From assembly GCF_050948175.1 (NCBI RefSeq), contig NW_027490096.1, positions 1,178,001-1,242,000 on the forward strand: a stretch of DNA of 64,000 bases. Reading direction: 5' to 3'. Origin of the DNA: Xylocopa sonorina. Its lineage: Eukaryota > Arthropoda > Insecta > Hymenoptera > Apidae. The notes beneath the pieces are model-generated. The model had not been told where the DNA came from. It did not search any database and saw only the letters and a program-made list of their open reading frames with translations. How positions within the stretch are numbered: the first letter of the stretch is position 1; every line of letters begins with the position of its first letter. Below, piece after piece: positions 13,986 through 25,500 of the stretch. A program made the translations under genes and the position numbers.

Positions 13986-14439
13986 CGTAGACATCTGCAA
14001 ACGCTATTTCCTAGCGAGAAAGTGTCGCATTCACATTCATTTGAAGTGTAGACGAGGAATACATAACACTCCGCAAATCATATTATATCTTACCATGAAA
14101 CATAGAAATGTGATGCGATATCGCGTTTTAAGAAGCATTAGAACTCTATTGCTACGATACGTAGACATCTGCAATCGCTATTTCCTTGCAAAGAAGTGTC
14201 GCATTTACATTCACTTGAAGTGTAGAAGAGGAATACATAACACTTCGCAAATCATATTATATCTTACCATGAAACATAGAAAAGAGATGCGATATCGCGT
14301 TTTAAGAAGCACTAGATCTCTATTGCTACGATAGGTAGACATCTGCAAACGCTATTTCCTTGCAAGGAAATGTCACATTTACATTCATTTGAAGTGTAGA
14401 CGAGGAATACATAACACTTCGCATATCATACTATACCTT

Positions 14440-15833
14440 ACCATGAAACATAGAAATGAGATGCGATATCGCGTTTTAAGAAGCATTAGAACTCTATTGC
14501 TACGATGCGTAGACATCTGCAAACGCTATTTCCTAGCGAGGAAGTGTCGCATTCACATTCATTTAGTGTAGACGAGGAATACATAACACTTCGCAAATCA
14601 TATTATATCTTACCATGAAACATAGAAATGAGATGCAATATCGCGTTTTAGGAATCATAAGAACTCTATTACTACGATACGTAGACATCTGCAAACGTTA
14701 TTTCCTCGCAAGGAAGTGTCGCATTTACATTCATTTGAATCGTAGACGAGGAATGCATAACACTTCGCAGTGAATATTATATCTTACCATGAAACATAGG
14801 AATGAGATGCGATATCGCGCTTTAAGAATCATAAGAACTCTATTGCAACGATACGTAGACATCTGCAAACGCTATTTCCTTGCAAAGAAGTGTCGCATTT
14901 ACATTCATTTGAAGTGTAGACGAGGAATACATAACACTTCGCAAATCATGTTATATCTTACAATGAAACATAGAAATGAGATGCGATATCGCGTTTTAAG
15001 AATCATATGAACTCTATTGCTACGATACGTAGACATCTGCAAACGCTATTTCCTTGCAAAGAAGTGTCGCATTTACATTCATTTGAAGTGTAGACGAGGA
15101 ATACATAACACTTCGCAAATCATGCTAAATCTTACCATGAAACATAGAAATGAGATGCGATATCGCCTTTTAAGAATCATATGAACTCTATTGCTACGAT
15201 ACGTAGACATCTGCAATCGCTATTTCCTTGCAAAGAAGTGTCGCATTTACATTCACTTGAAGTGTAGACGAGGAATACACAACACTTCGCAAATCATATT
15301 ATATCTTACCATGAAACATAGAAATGAGATGCGATATCGCGTTTTAAGAATCACAAGAACTCTATTGCAACGATACGTAGACATCTGCAAACGCTGTTTC
15401 GCTGCAGAGGAAGTGTCGCATTCACATTCATTTGAAGTGTAGACCAGGAATACATAACACTCCGCAAATCATATTATATCTTACCATGAAACATAGAAAT
15501 GTGATGCGATATCGCGTTTTAAGAAGCATTAGAACTCTATTGCTACGATACTTAGACATCTGCGGACGCTATTTCCTAGCAAGGAAGTGTCGCATTTACA
15601 TTCATTTGAAGTGTAGACGAGGAATACATGATACTTCGCAAATCATATTATATCTTACCATGAAACATAGAAATGAGATGCGATATCGCGTTTTAAGAAG
15701 CATTAGAGCACTATTGCTACGATAGGTAGACATTTGCAAACGCTATTTCCTAGCAAAGAAGTGTCGTATTTACATTCATTTGAAGTGTAGGCGAGGAATA
15801 CATAACACTTCGCAAATCCTATTATATCTTACC
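14440..15833 (+). repeat. 8-mer HOR of 1,391 bp, copy 1
   Basis: Eight monomers from 14,443 recur from 15,834. The unit is 1,391 bp because it contains one 172-bp and one 175-bp monomer. Markers are TACGATGCGTAGAC near 14,501, CATGCTAAATCTTACC near 15,123, TTTCGCTGCAGAGGAAG near 15,396 and GTGTAGACCAGG near 15,437. Confidence 0.85.
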
Positions 15834-17017
15834 ATGAAACATAGAAATGAGATGCGATATCGCGTTTTAAGAAGCATTAGAACTCTATTGCTACGATGCG
15901 TAGACATCTGCAAACGCTATTTCCTAGCGAGGAAGTGTCGCATTCACATTCATTTAGTGTAGACGAGGAATACATAACACTTCGCAAATCATATTATATC
16001 TTACCATGAAACATAGAAATGAGATGCAATATCGCGTTTTAGGAATCACAAGAACTCTATTACTACGATACGTAGACATCTGCAAACGTTATTTCCTCGC
16101 AAGGAAGTGTCGCATTTACATTCATTTGAATCGTAGACGAGGAATGCATAACACTTCGCAATGAATATTATATCTTACCATGAAACATAGGAATGAGATG
16201 CGATATCGCGCTTTAAGAATCATAAGAACTCTATTGCTACGATACGTAGACATCTGCAAACGCTATTTCCTTGCAAGGAAGTGTCGCATTTACATTCATT
16301 TGAAGTGTAGACGAGGAATACATAACACTTCGCAAATCATGTTATATCTTACAATGAAACATAGAAATGAGATGCGATATCGCGTTTTAAGAATCATATG
16401 AACTCTATTGCTACGATACGTAGACATCTGCAAACGCTATTTCCTTGCAAAGAAGTGTCGCATTTACATTCATTTGAAGTGTAGACGAGGAATACATAAC
16501 ACTTCGCAAATCATGCTAAATCTTACCATGAAACATAGAAATGAGATGCGATATCGCCTTTTAAGAATCATATGAACTCTATTGCTACGATACGTAGACA
16601 TCTGCAATCGCTATTTCCTTGCAGAGAAGTGTCGCATTTACATTCACTTGAAGTGTAGACGAGGAATACATAACACTTCGCAAATCATATTATATCTTAC
16701 CATGAAACATAGAAATGAGATGCGATATCGCGTTTTAAGAATCACAAGAACTCTATTGCAACGATACGTAGACATCTGCAAACGCTGTTTCGCTGCAGAG
16801 GAAGTGTCGCATTCACATTCATTTGAAGTGTAGACCAGGAATACATAACACTCCGCAAATCATATTATATCTTACCATGAAACATAGAAATGTGATGCGA
16901 TATCGCGTTTTAAGAAGCATTAGAACTCTCTTGCTACGATACTTAGACATCTGCGGACGCTATTTCCTAGCAAGGAAGTGTCGCATTTACATTCATTTGA
17001 AGTGTAGACGAGGAATA
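15834..17017 (+). repeat. 8-mer HOR of 1,391 bp, copy 2 (partial)
   Basis: This follows the first copy with the same variant order, including the 172-bp and 175-bp units. Differences include CTATTGCTACG near 16,229 against CTATTGCAACG near 14,838, and TTGCAGAGAAG near 16,619 against TTGCAAAGAAG. After about 17,017 it reads ACATAACACTCCCC instead of ACATGATACTTCGC and passes into the 5-mer cassettes. Part of the left side (15,780-16,200) matches 20,128-20,550 at an offset of 4,348. Confidence 0.8.
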
Positions 17018-17244
17018 CATAACACTCCCCAAATCATATTATATCTTACCATGAAACATAGAAATGAGATGCGATATCGCGTTTTAAGAATCATAAGAAC
17101 TCTATTGCAACGATACGTAGACATCTGCAAACGCTATTTCCTTGAAAGGAAGTGTCGCATTTACATTCATTTGGAGTGTAGACGAGGAATACATAACACT
17201 TCGCAAATCATGCTATATCTTACCATGAAACATAGAAATGAGAT

Positions 17245-17254
17245 GCGATATCGC
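17245..17254. repeat. 10-bp perfect palindrome GCGATATCGC in the monomer
   Basis: Monomer positions 21-30 are identical to their reverse complement and contain an EcoRV site (GATATC). Most units keep it. Broken forms include GCAATATCGC, GCGTTATCGC, GCGACATCGC, GCGACTTCGC and, mainly between 35 and 46 kb, GCGATATAGC. Three CpG fall in the palindrome and the base after it. A protein-binding role is possible but only inferred from symmetry. Confidence 0.9.
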
Positions 17255-17281
17255 GTTTTAAGAATCATAAGAACTCTATTG

Positions 17282-17294
17282 CTACGATACGTAG
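17282..17294. repeat. Short inverted repeat CTACG-ATA-CGTAG in the monomer
   Basis: Monomer positions 58-70 form two 5-base arms around a 3-base centre and could fold as a small hairpin. The right half also contains the 6-bp palindrome TACGTA. Common variants weaken it: TAGGTAG in place of TACGTAG destroys the right arm, and CAACG or TTCG changes the left arm. The TAG in the first variant is also the main stop codon in the forward open frame. Confidence 0.85.
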
Positions 17295-17311
17295 ACATCT
17301 GCAAACGCTAT

Positions 17312-17325
17312 TTCCTTGCAAGGAA
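17312..17325. repeat. 14-bp perfect palindrome TTCCTTGCAAGGAA in the monomer
   Basis: Monomer positions 88-101 equal their own reverse complement over 14 bases, the strongest dyad in the unit. Units fall into recurrent states: intact (TTCCTTGCAAGGAA), one-arm changes (TTCCTAGCAAGGAA, TTCCTTGCAAAGAA, TTCCTCGCAAGGAA) and two-change forms (TTCCTAGCAAAGAA, TTCCTAGCGAGGAA). These states keep fixed places inside higher-order units. It resembles in layout, though not in sequence, the protein-box polymorphism of other centromere satellites. Function is inferred only. Confidence 0.9.
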
Positions 17326-17920
17326 GTGTCGCATTTACATTCATTTGAAGTGTAGACGAGGAATACATAACACTCCGCAAATCATATTATATCTTACCAT
17401 GAAGCATAGAAATGAGATGCGATATCGCGTTTTAAGAATCACAAGAACTCTATTGCAACGATACGTAGACATCTGCAAACGCTATTTCCTTGCAAAGAAG
17501 TGTCGCATTTACATTCATTTGAAGTATAGATCAAGAATGCATAACACTTCGCAAATCATATTATACCTTACCATGAAACATTGAAATGAGTTGCGATATC
17601 GCGTTTTAAGAAGCATCAGAAATCCATTGCTACGATACGTAGACATCTACAAACGCTATTTCCTTGCAAGAAAGTGTCGCATTTACATTCATTTGAAGTG
17701 TAGACGACGGATACATAACACTTCGCAAATCATATTATACCTTACCATGAAACATAGAAATGAGATGCGATATCGTGCTTTAAGAATCATAAGAACTCTA
17801 TTGCTACGATACGTTGACATCTGCAAACGCTATTTCCTTGCAAGGAAGTGTCGCATTTACATTCATTTGAAGTGTAGACGAGGAATACATAACACTCCGC
17901 AAATCATATTATATCTTACC

Positions 17921-18790
17921 ATGAAACATAGAAATGAGATGCGATATCGCGTTTTAAGAATCATAAGAACTCTATTGCAACGATACGTAGACATCTGCAA
18001 ACGCTATTTCCTTGAAAGGAAGTGTCGCATTTACATTCATTTGGAGTGTAGACGAGGAATACATAACACTTCGCAAATCATGCTATATCTTACCATGAAA
18101 CATAGAAATGAGATGCGATATCGCGTTTTAAGAATCATAAGAACTCTATTGCTACGATACGTAGACATCTGCAAACGCTATTTCCTTGCAAGGAAGTGTC
18201 GCATTTACATTCATTTGAAGTGTAGACGAGGAATACATAACACTCCGCAAATCATATTATATCTTACCATGAAGCATAGAAATGAGATGCGATATCGCGT
18301 TTTAAGAATCACAAGAACTCTATTGCAACGATACGTAGACATCTGCAAACGCTATTTCCTTGCAAAGAAGTGTCGCATTTACATTCATTTGAAGTGTAGA
18401 CCAAGAATACATAACACTTCGCAAATCATATTATACCTTACCATGAAACATTGAAATGAGTTGCGATATCGCGTTTTAAGAAGCATCAGAAATGCATTGC
18501 TACGATACGTAGACATCTGCAAACGCTATTTCCTTGCAAGAAAGTGTCGCATTTACATTCATTTGAAGTGTAGACGACGGATACATAACACTTCGCAAAT
18601 CATATTATACCTTACCATGAAACATAGAAATGAGATGCGATATCGCGCTTTAAGAATCATAAGAACTCTATTGCTACGATACGTTGACATCTGCAAACGC
18701 TATTTCCTTGCAAGGAAGTGTCGCATATACATTCATTTGAAGTGTAGACGAGGAATACATAACACTCCGCAAATCATATTATATCTTACC
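17921..18790 (+). repeat. 5-mer cassette, copy 2
   Basis: This is the direct tandem neighbour of copy 1. It differs at a few sites, for example GTGTAGACCAAGAATAC against GTATAGATCAAGAATGC, and CTGCAAAC against CTACAAAC. It belongs to a longer block, 17,921-19,034, that matches 20,702-21,815 at an offset of 2,781 bases. Confidence 0.88.
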
Positions 18791-18965
18791 ATGAAACATA
18801 GAAATGAGATGCGATATCGCGTTTTAAGAATCATAAGAACTCTATTGCAACGATACGTAGACATCTGCAAACGCTATTTCCTAGCGAGAAAGTGTCGCAT
18901 TCACAATTCATTTGAAGTGTAGACGAGGAATACATAACACTCCGCAAATCATATTATATCTTACC
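18791..18965 (+). repeat. 175-bp monomer: second insertion class
   Basis: The unit reads GCATTCACAATTCATTTG near 18,905, one A more than GCATTCACATTCATTTG. The only other copy is 21,572-21,746. It sits at the same place in the larger duplicated block and is independent of the CTGCAG insertion class. Confidence 0.9.
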
Positions 18966-20701
18966 ATGAAACATAGAAATGTGATGCGATATCGCGTTTT
19001 AAGAAGCATTAGAACTCTATTGCTACGATACTTAGACATCTGCGGACGCTATTTCCTAGCAAGGAAGTGTCGCATTTACATTCATTTGAAGTGTAGACGA
19101 GGAATACATGATACTTCGCAAATCATATTATATCTTACCACGAAACATAGAAATGAGATGCGATATCGCGTTTTAAGAAGCATTAGAGCACTATTGCTAC
19201 GATAGGTAGACATTTGCAAACGCTATTTCCTAGCAAAGAAGTGTCGCATTTACATTCATTTGAAGTGTAGGCGAGGAATACATAACACTTCGCAAATCAT
19301 ATTATATCTTACCATGAAACATAGAAATGAGATGCGATATCGCGTTTTAAGAAGCATTAGAACTCTATTGCTACGATACGTAGACATCTGCAAAAGCTAT
19401 TTCCTAGCTAGGAAGTGTCGCATTCACATTCATTTAGTGTAGACGAGGAATACAAAACACTTCGCAATTCATATTATATATTACCATGAAACATAGAAAT
19501 GAGATGCAATATCGCGTTTCAGGAATCATAAGAACTCTATTACTACGATACGTAGACATCTGCAAACGTTATTTCCTCGCAAGGAAGTGTCGCATTTACA
19601 TTCATTTGAATCGTAGACGAGCAATGCATAACACTTCGCAATGAATATTATATCTTATCATGAAACATAGATATGAGATGCAATATCTCGTTTTAAGAAG
19701 CATTTGAACTCCATTGCTTCGATACGTAGACATCTGCAAACGCTATTTCCTTGCAAGGCATTGTCGCATTTACATTCATTTAAAGTGTAGGCGAGGAATA
19801 CATAACAGTTCGCAAATCATATTATATCTTACCATGAAACATAGAAATGAGATGCGACATCGCGTTCTAAGAAGCATTAGAACACTACTGCTACGATAGG
19901 TAGACATTTGCAAACGCTATTTCCTAGCAAGGAAGTGTCGCATTTACATTCATTTGAAGTGTAGACGAGGAATACATGATACTTCGCAAATCATATTATA
20001 TCTTACCATGAAACATAGAAATGAGATGCGATATCGCGTTTTAAGAAGCATTAGAGCACTATTGCTACGATAGGTAGACATTTGCAAACGCTATTTCCTA
20101 GCAAAGAAGCGTCGTATTTACATTCATTTGAAGTGTAGGCGAGGAATACATAACACTTCGCAAATCCTATTATATCATACCATGAAACATAGAAATGAGA
20201 TGCGATATCGCGTTTTAAGAAGCATTAGAACTCTATTGCTACGATGCGTAGACATCTGCAAACGCTATTTCCTAGCGAGGAAGTGTCGCATTCACATTCA
20301 TTTAGTGTAGACGAGGAATACATAACACTTCGCAAATCATATTATATCTTACCATGAAACATAGAAATGAGATGCAATATCGCGTTTTAGGAATCACAAG
20401 AACTCTATTACTACGATACGTAGACATCTGCAAACGTTATTTCCTCGCAAGGAAGTGTCGCATTTACATTCATTTGAATTGTAGACGAGGAATGCATAAC
20501 ACTTCGCAATGAATATTATATCTTACCATGAAACATAGGAATGAGATGCGATATCGCGCTTTAAGAATCATAAGAACCCTATTGCTACGATACGTAGACA
20601 TCTGCAAACGCTATTTCCTTGCAAGGAAGTGTCGCATTTACATTCATTTGAAGTGTAGACGAGGAATACATAACACTCCCCAAATCATATTATATCTTAC
20701 C

Positions 20702-21571
20702 ATGAAACATAGAAATGAGATGCGATATCGCGTTTTAAGAATCATAAGAACTCTATTGCAACGATACGTAGACATCTGCAAACGCTATTTCCTTGAAAGG
20801 AAGTGTCGCATTTACATTCATTTGGAGTGTAGACGAGGAATACATAACACTTCGCAAATCATGCTATATCTTACCATGAAACATAGAAATGAGATGCGAT
20901 ATCGCGTTTTAAGAATCATAAGAAATCTATTGCTACGATACGTAGACATCTGCAAACGCTATTTCCTTGCAAGGAAGTGTCGCATTTACATTCATTTGAA
21001 GTGTAGACGAGGAATACATAACACTCCGCAAATCATATTATATCTTACCATGAAACATAGAAATGAGATGCGATATCGCGTTTTAAGAATCACAAGAACT
21101 CTATTGCAACGATACGTAGACATCTGCAAACGCTATTTCCTTGCAAAGAAGTGTCGCATTTACATTCATTTGAAGTGTAGACCAAGAATACATAACACTT
21201 CGCAAATCATATTATACCTTACCATGAAACATTGAAATGAGTTGCGATATCGCGTTTTAAGAAGCATCAGAAATCCATTGCTACGATACGTAGACATCTG
21301 CAAACGCTATTTCCTTGCAAGAAAGTGTCGCATTTACATTCATTTGAAGTGTAGACGACGGATACATAACACTTCGCAAATCATATTATACCTTACCATG
21401 AAACATAGAAATGAGATGCGATATCGCGCTTTAAGAATCATAAGAACTCTATTGCTACGATACGTTGACATCTGCAAACGCTATTTCCTTGCAAGGAAGT
21501 GTCGCATTTACATTCATTTGAAGTGTAGACGAGGAATACATAACACTCCGCAAATCATATTATATCTTACC
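20702..21571 (+). repeat. 5-mer cassette, copy 3
   Basis: This carries the same five-monomer order as copies 1 and 2, including CCTTGAAAGG, TTTGGAGTG and the ACATTGAAATGAGTTGCG start at 21,224. It is closest to copy 2. The 175-bp monomer that follows copy 2 (CACAATTCATTTG near 18,905) also follows this copy (near 21,686), so the two were duplicated as one larger block. Confidence 0.87.
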
Positions 21572-24500
21572 ATGAAACATAGAAATGAGATGCGATATCG
21601 CGTTTTAAGAATCATAAGAACTCTATTGCAACGATACGTAGACATCTGCAAACGCTATTTCCTAGCGAGAAAGTGTCGCATTCACAATTCATTTGAAGTG
21701 TAGACGAGGAATACATAACACTCCGCAAATCATATTATATCTTACCATGAAACATAGAAATGTGATGCGATATCGCGTTTTAAGAAGCATTAGAACTCTA
21801 TTGCTACGATACGTAGACATCTGCAAAAGCTATTTCCTAGCGAGGAAGTGTCGCATTCACATTCATTTAGTGTAGACGAGGAATACATAACACTTCGCAA
21901 TTCATATTATATCTTACCATGAAACATAGAAATGAGATGCGACATCGCGTTCTAAGAAGCATTAGAACACTACTGCTACGATAGGTAGACATTTGCAAAC
22001 GCTATTTCCTTGCAAGGAAGTGTCGCATTTACATTCATTTGAAGTGTAGACGAGGAATACATAACACTTCGCAAATCATGTTATATCTTATCATGAAACA
22101 TAGATATGAGATGCAATATCTCGTTTTAAGAAGCATTTGAACTCTATTGCTTCGATACGTAGACATCTGCAAACGCTATTTCCTTGCAAGGCATTGTCGC
22201 ATTTACATTCATTTGAAGTGTAGGCGAGGAATACATAACAGTTCGCAAATCATATTATATCTTACCATGAAACATAGAAATGAGATGCGACATCGCGTTC
22301 TAAGAAGCATTAGAACACTACTGCTACGATAGGTAGACATTTGCAAACGCTATTTCCTTGCAAGGAAGTGTCGCATTTACATTCATTTGAAGTGTAGACG
22401 AGGAATACATAACACTTCGCAAATCATGTTATATCTTACAATGAAACATAGAAATGAGATGCGATATCGCGTTTTAAGAATCATATGAACTCTATTGCTA
22501 CGATACGTAGACATCTGCAATCGCTATTTCCTAGCAAGGAAGTGTCGCATTTACATTCATTTGAAGTGTAGACGAGGAATACATGATACTTCGCAAATCA
22601 TATTATATCTTACCATGAAACATAGAAATGAGATGCGATATCGCGTTTTAAGAAGCATTAGAGCACTATTGCTACGATAGGTAGACATTTGCAAACGCTA
22701 TTTCCTAGCAAAGAAGTGTCGTATTTACATTCATTTGAAATGTAGGCGAGGAATACATAACACTTCGCAAATCATATTATATCTTACCATGAAACCTAGA
22801 AATGAGATGCGATATCGCGCTTTAAGAATCATAAGTTCTCTATTGCTACGATACGTAAACATCTGCAAACGCTATTTCCTAGCAAGGAGGTGTCGCATTT
22901 ACATTCATTTGAAATGTAGACGAGTAATACATAACACTTCGCAAATCATATTATATCTTACCATGAAACATAGAAATGAGATGCGATATCGCGTTTTAAG
23001 AAGCATTAGAACTCTATTGCTACGATACGTAGACATCTGCAAACGCTATTTCCTAGCGAGGAAGTGTCGCATTCACATTCATTTAGTGTAGACGAGGAAT
23101 ACATAACACTTCGCAAATCATATTATATCTTACCATGAAACATAGAAATGAGATGCAATATCGCGTTTTAGGAATCATAAGAACTCTATTACTACGATAC
23201 GTAGACATCTGCAAACGTTATTTCCTCGCACGGAAGTGTCGCATTTACATTCATTTGAATCGTAGACGAGGAATGCATAACACTTCGCAATGAATATTAT
23301 ATCTTATCATGAAACATAGATATGAGATGCAATATCTCGTTTTAAGAAGCATTTGAACTCTATTGCTTCGATACGTAGACATCTGCAAACGCTATTTCCT
23401 TGCAAGGAAGTGTCTCATTTACATTCATTGGAATCGTAGACGAGGAATATATAACACTCCGCAAATCATATTATATCTTACCATGAAACATAGAAATGAG
23501 ATGCGATATCGCGCTTTAAGAATCATAAGAACTCTATTGCTACGATACGTAGACATCTGCAAACGCTACTTCCTTGCAAGGAAGTGTCGCATTTACATTC
23601 ATTTGAAGTGTAGACGACGAATACATAACACTCCGCAAATCATATTATATCTTACCATGAAACATAGAAATGAGATGCGATATCGCGCTTTAAGAATCAT
23701 AAGAACTCTATTGCTACGATACGTAGACATCTGCAAACGCTATTTCCTTGCAAAGAAGTGTCGCATTTACATTCATTTGAAGTGTAGACGAGGAATACAT
23801 AACACTTCGCAAATCATATTATATCTTACCATGAAACATAGAAATGAGATGCGATATCGCGTTTTAAGAAGCATTAGAACACTATTGCTACGATATGTAG
23901 ACATTTGCAAACGCTATTTCCTAGCAAAGAAGTGTCGCATTTATATTTATTTGAAGTGTAGACGAGGAATGCATAACACTTCGCAATGAATATTATATCT
24001 TATCATGAAACATAGATATGAGATGCAATATCTCGTTTTAAGAAGTATTTGAACTCTATTGCTTCGATTCGTAGACATCTGCAAACGCTATTTCCTTGCA
24101 AGGAATTGTCGCATTTACATTCATTTGAAGTGTAGACGAGGAATACATAACAGTTCGCAAATCATATTATATCTTACCATGAAACATAGAAATGAGATGC
24201 GACTTCGCGTTCTAAGAAGCATTAGAACACTACTGCTACGATAGGTAGACATTTGCAAACGCTATTTCCTTGCAAGGAAGTGTCGCATTTACATTCATTT
24301 GAAGTGTAGGCGAGGAATACATAACACTTCGCAAATTATATTATATCTTACCATGAAACATAGAAATGAGGTGCGATACCGCATTTTAAGAATCATAAGA
24401 ACTCTATTGCTACGATACGTAGACATCTGCAAACGCTATTTCCTTGCAAGGAAGTGTCGCATTTACATTCATTTGAAGTGTAGACGAGGAATACATAACA

Positions 24501-25500
24501 CTCCGCAAATCATATCATATCTTACCATGAAACATAGAAATGAGATGCGATATCGCGTTTTAAGAAGCTTTTGAACTCTATTGCTTCGATACGTAGACAT
24601 CTGCAAACGCTATTTCCTTGCAAGGAAGTGTCGCATTTACATTCATTTGAATCGTTGACGAGGAATGCATAACACTTCGCAATGAATATTATATCTTATC
24701 ATGAAACATAGATATGAGATGCAATATCTCGTTTTAAGAAGCATTTGAACACTATTGCTTCGATACGTAGACATCTGCAAACGCTATTTCCTTGCAAGGA
24801 ATTGTCGCATTTACATTCATTTGAAGTGTAGACGAGGAATACATAACAGTTCGCAAATCATATTATATCTTACCATGAAACATAGAAATGAGATGCGACT
24901 TCGCGTTCTAAGAAGCATTAGAACACTACTGCTACGATAGGTAGACATTTGCAAACGCTATTTCCTTGCAAGGAAGTGTCGCATTTACATTCATTTGAAG
25001 TGTAGACGAGGAGCACATAACACTCCGCAAATTATATTATATCTTACCATGAAACATAGAAATCAGATGCGATATCGCATTTTAAGAATCATAAGAACTC
25101 TATTGCAACGATACGTAGACATCTGCAAACGCTATTTCCTAGCGAGAAAGTGTCGCATTCACATCCATTTGAAGTGTAGACGAGGAATACATAACACTCC
25201 GCAAATCATATTATATCTTACCATGAAACATAGAAATGTGATGCGATATCGCGTTTTAAGAAGCATTAGAACTCTATTGCTACGATACTTAGACATCTGC
25301 GGACGCTATTTCCTGGCAAGGAAGTGTCGCATTTACATTCATTTGAAGTGTAGACGAGGAATACATGATACTTCGCAAATCATATTATATCTTACCATGA
25401 AACATAGAAATGAGATGCGATATCGCGTTTTAAGAAGCATTAGAGCACTATTGCTACGATAGGTAGACATTTGCAAACGCTATTTCATAGCAAAGAAGTG

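Larger units (their letters stand above)
17225..17398 (+). repeat. Representative consensus-like satellite monomer (174 bp)
   Basis: This unit carries the commonest base at nearly every variable site and is a good type copy. It is 36% GC and contains nine CpG against about 5.7 expected from its base counts. It holds three dyads at monomer positions 21-30, 58-70 and 88-101. Main variable sites are: position 33 (T or C in GCGTTTT/GCGCTTT); positions 41-47 (ATCATAA or GCATTAG); position 59 (T or A in TTGCTACG/TTGCAACG); positions 66-67 (ACGTAG or AGGTAG); positions 92-99 inside the 14-bp palindrome; and position 151 (CTCCGC or CTTCGC). One forward frame is open over all 58 codons and would read MKHRNEMRYRVLRIIRTLLL at its start, but this is not evidence of a gene. 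The choice of ATG as position 1 is arbitrary. Confidence 0.95.
17051..17920 (+). repeat. 5-mer cassette of 870 bp, copy 1
   Basis: Five monomers share the private changes CCTTGAAAGGAAG with TTTGGAGTG (first monomer), a CATGCTATATC junction, TGCAACG with CCTTGCAAAGAAG (third), ACATTGAAATGAGTTGCG (start of the fourth, carrying a TGA) and CGACGGATACATAAC. The same order follows at once in 17,921-18,790 and again at 20,702-21,571. Confidence 0.88.

Noticed and set aside
17225..17398. CENP-B box (NTTCGNNNNANNCGGGN) in the monomer
   Set aside because: The nearest candidates, CTTCGCAAATCATATT and the CTTCGATACGTAGAC variant, lack the required A and CGGG at the right spacing on either strand.
17225..17398. 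Half-length (87 bp) internal duplication of the monomer
   Set aside because: I compared the two halves by eye and saw no convincing similarity beyond short AT-rich words.
17225..17398. Telomeric or subtelomeric repeat signatures
   Set aside because: No TTAGGG, TTTAGGG or TTAGG runs are present anywhere in the window.
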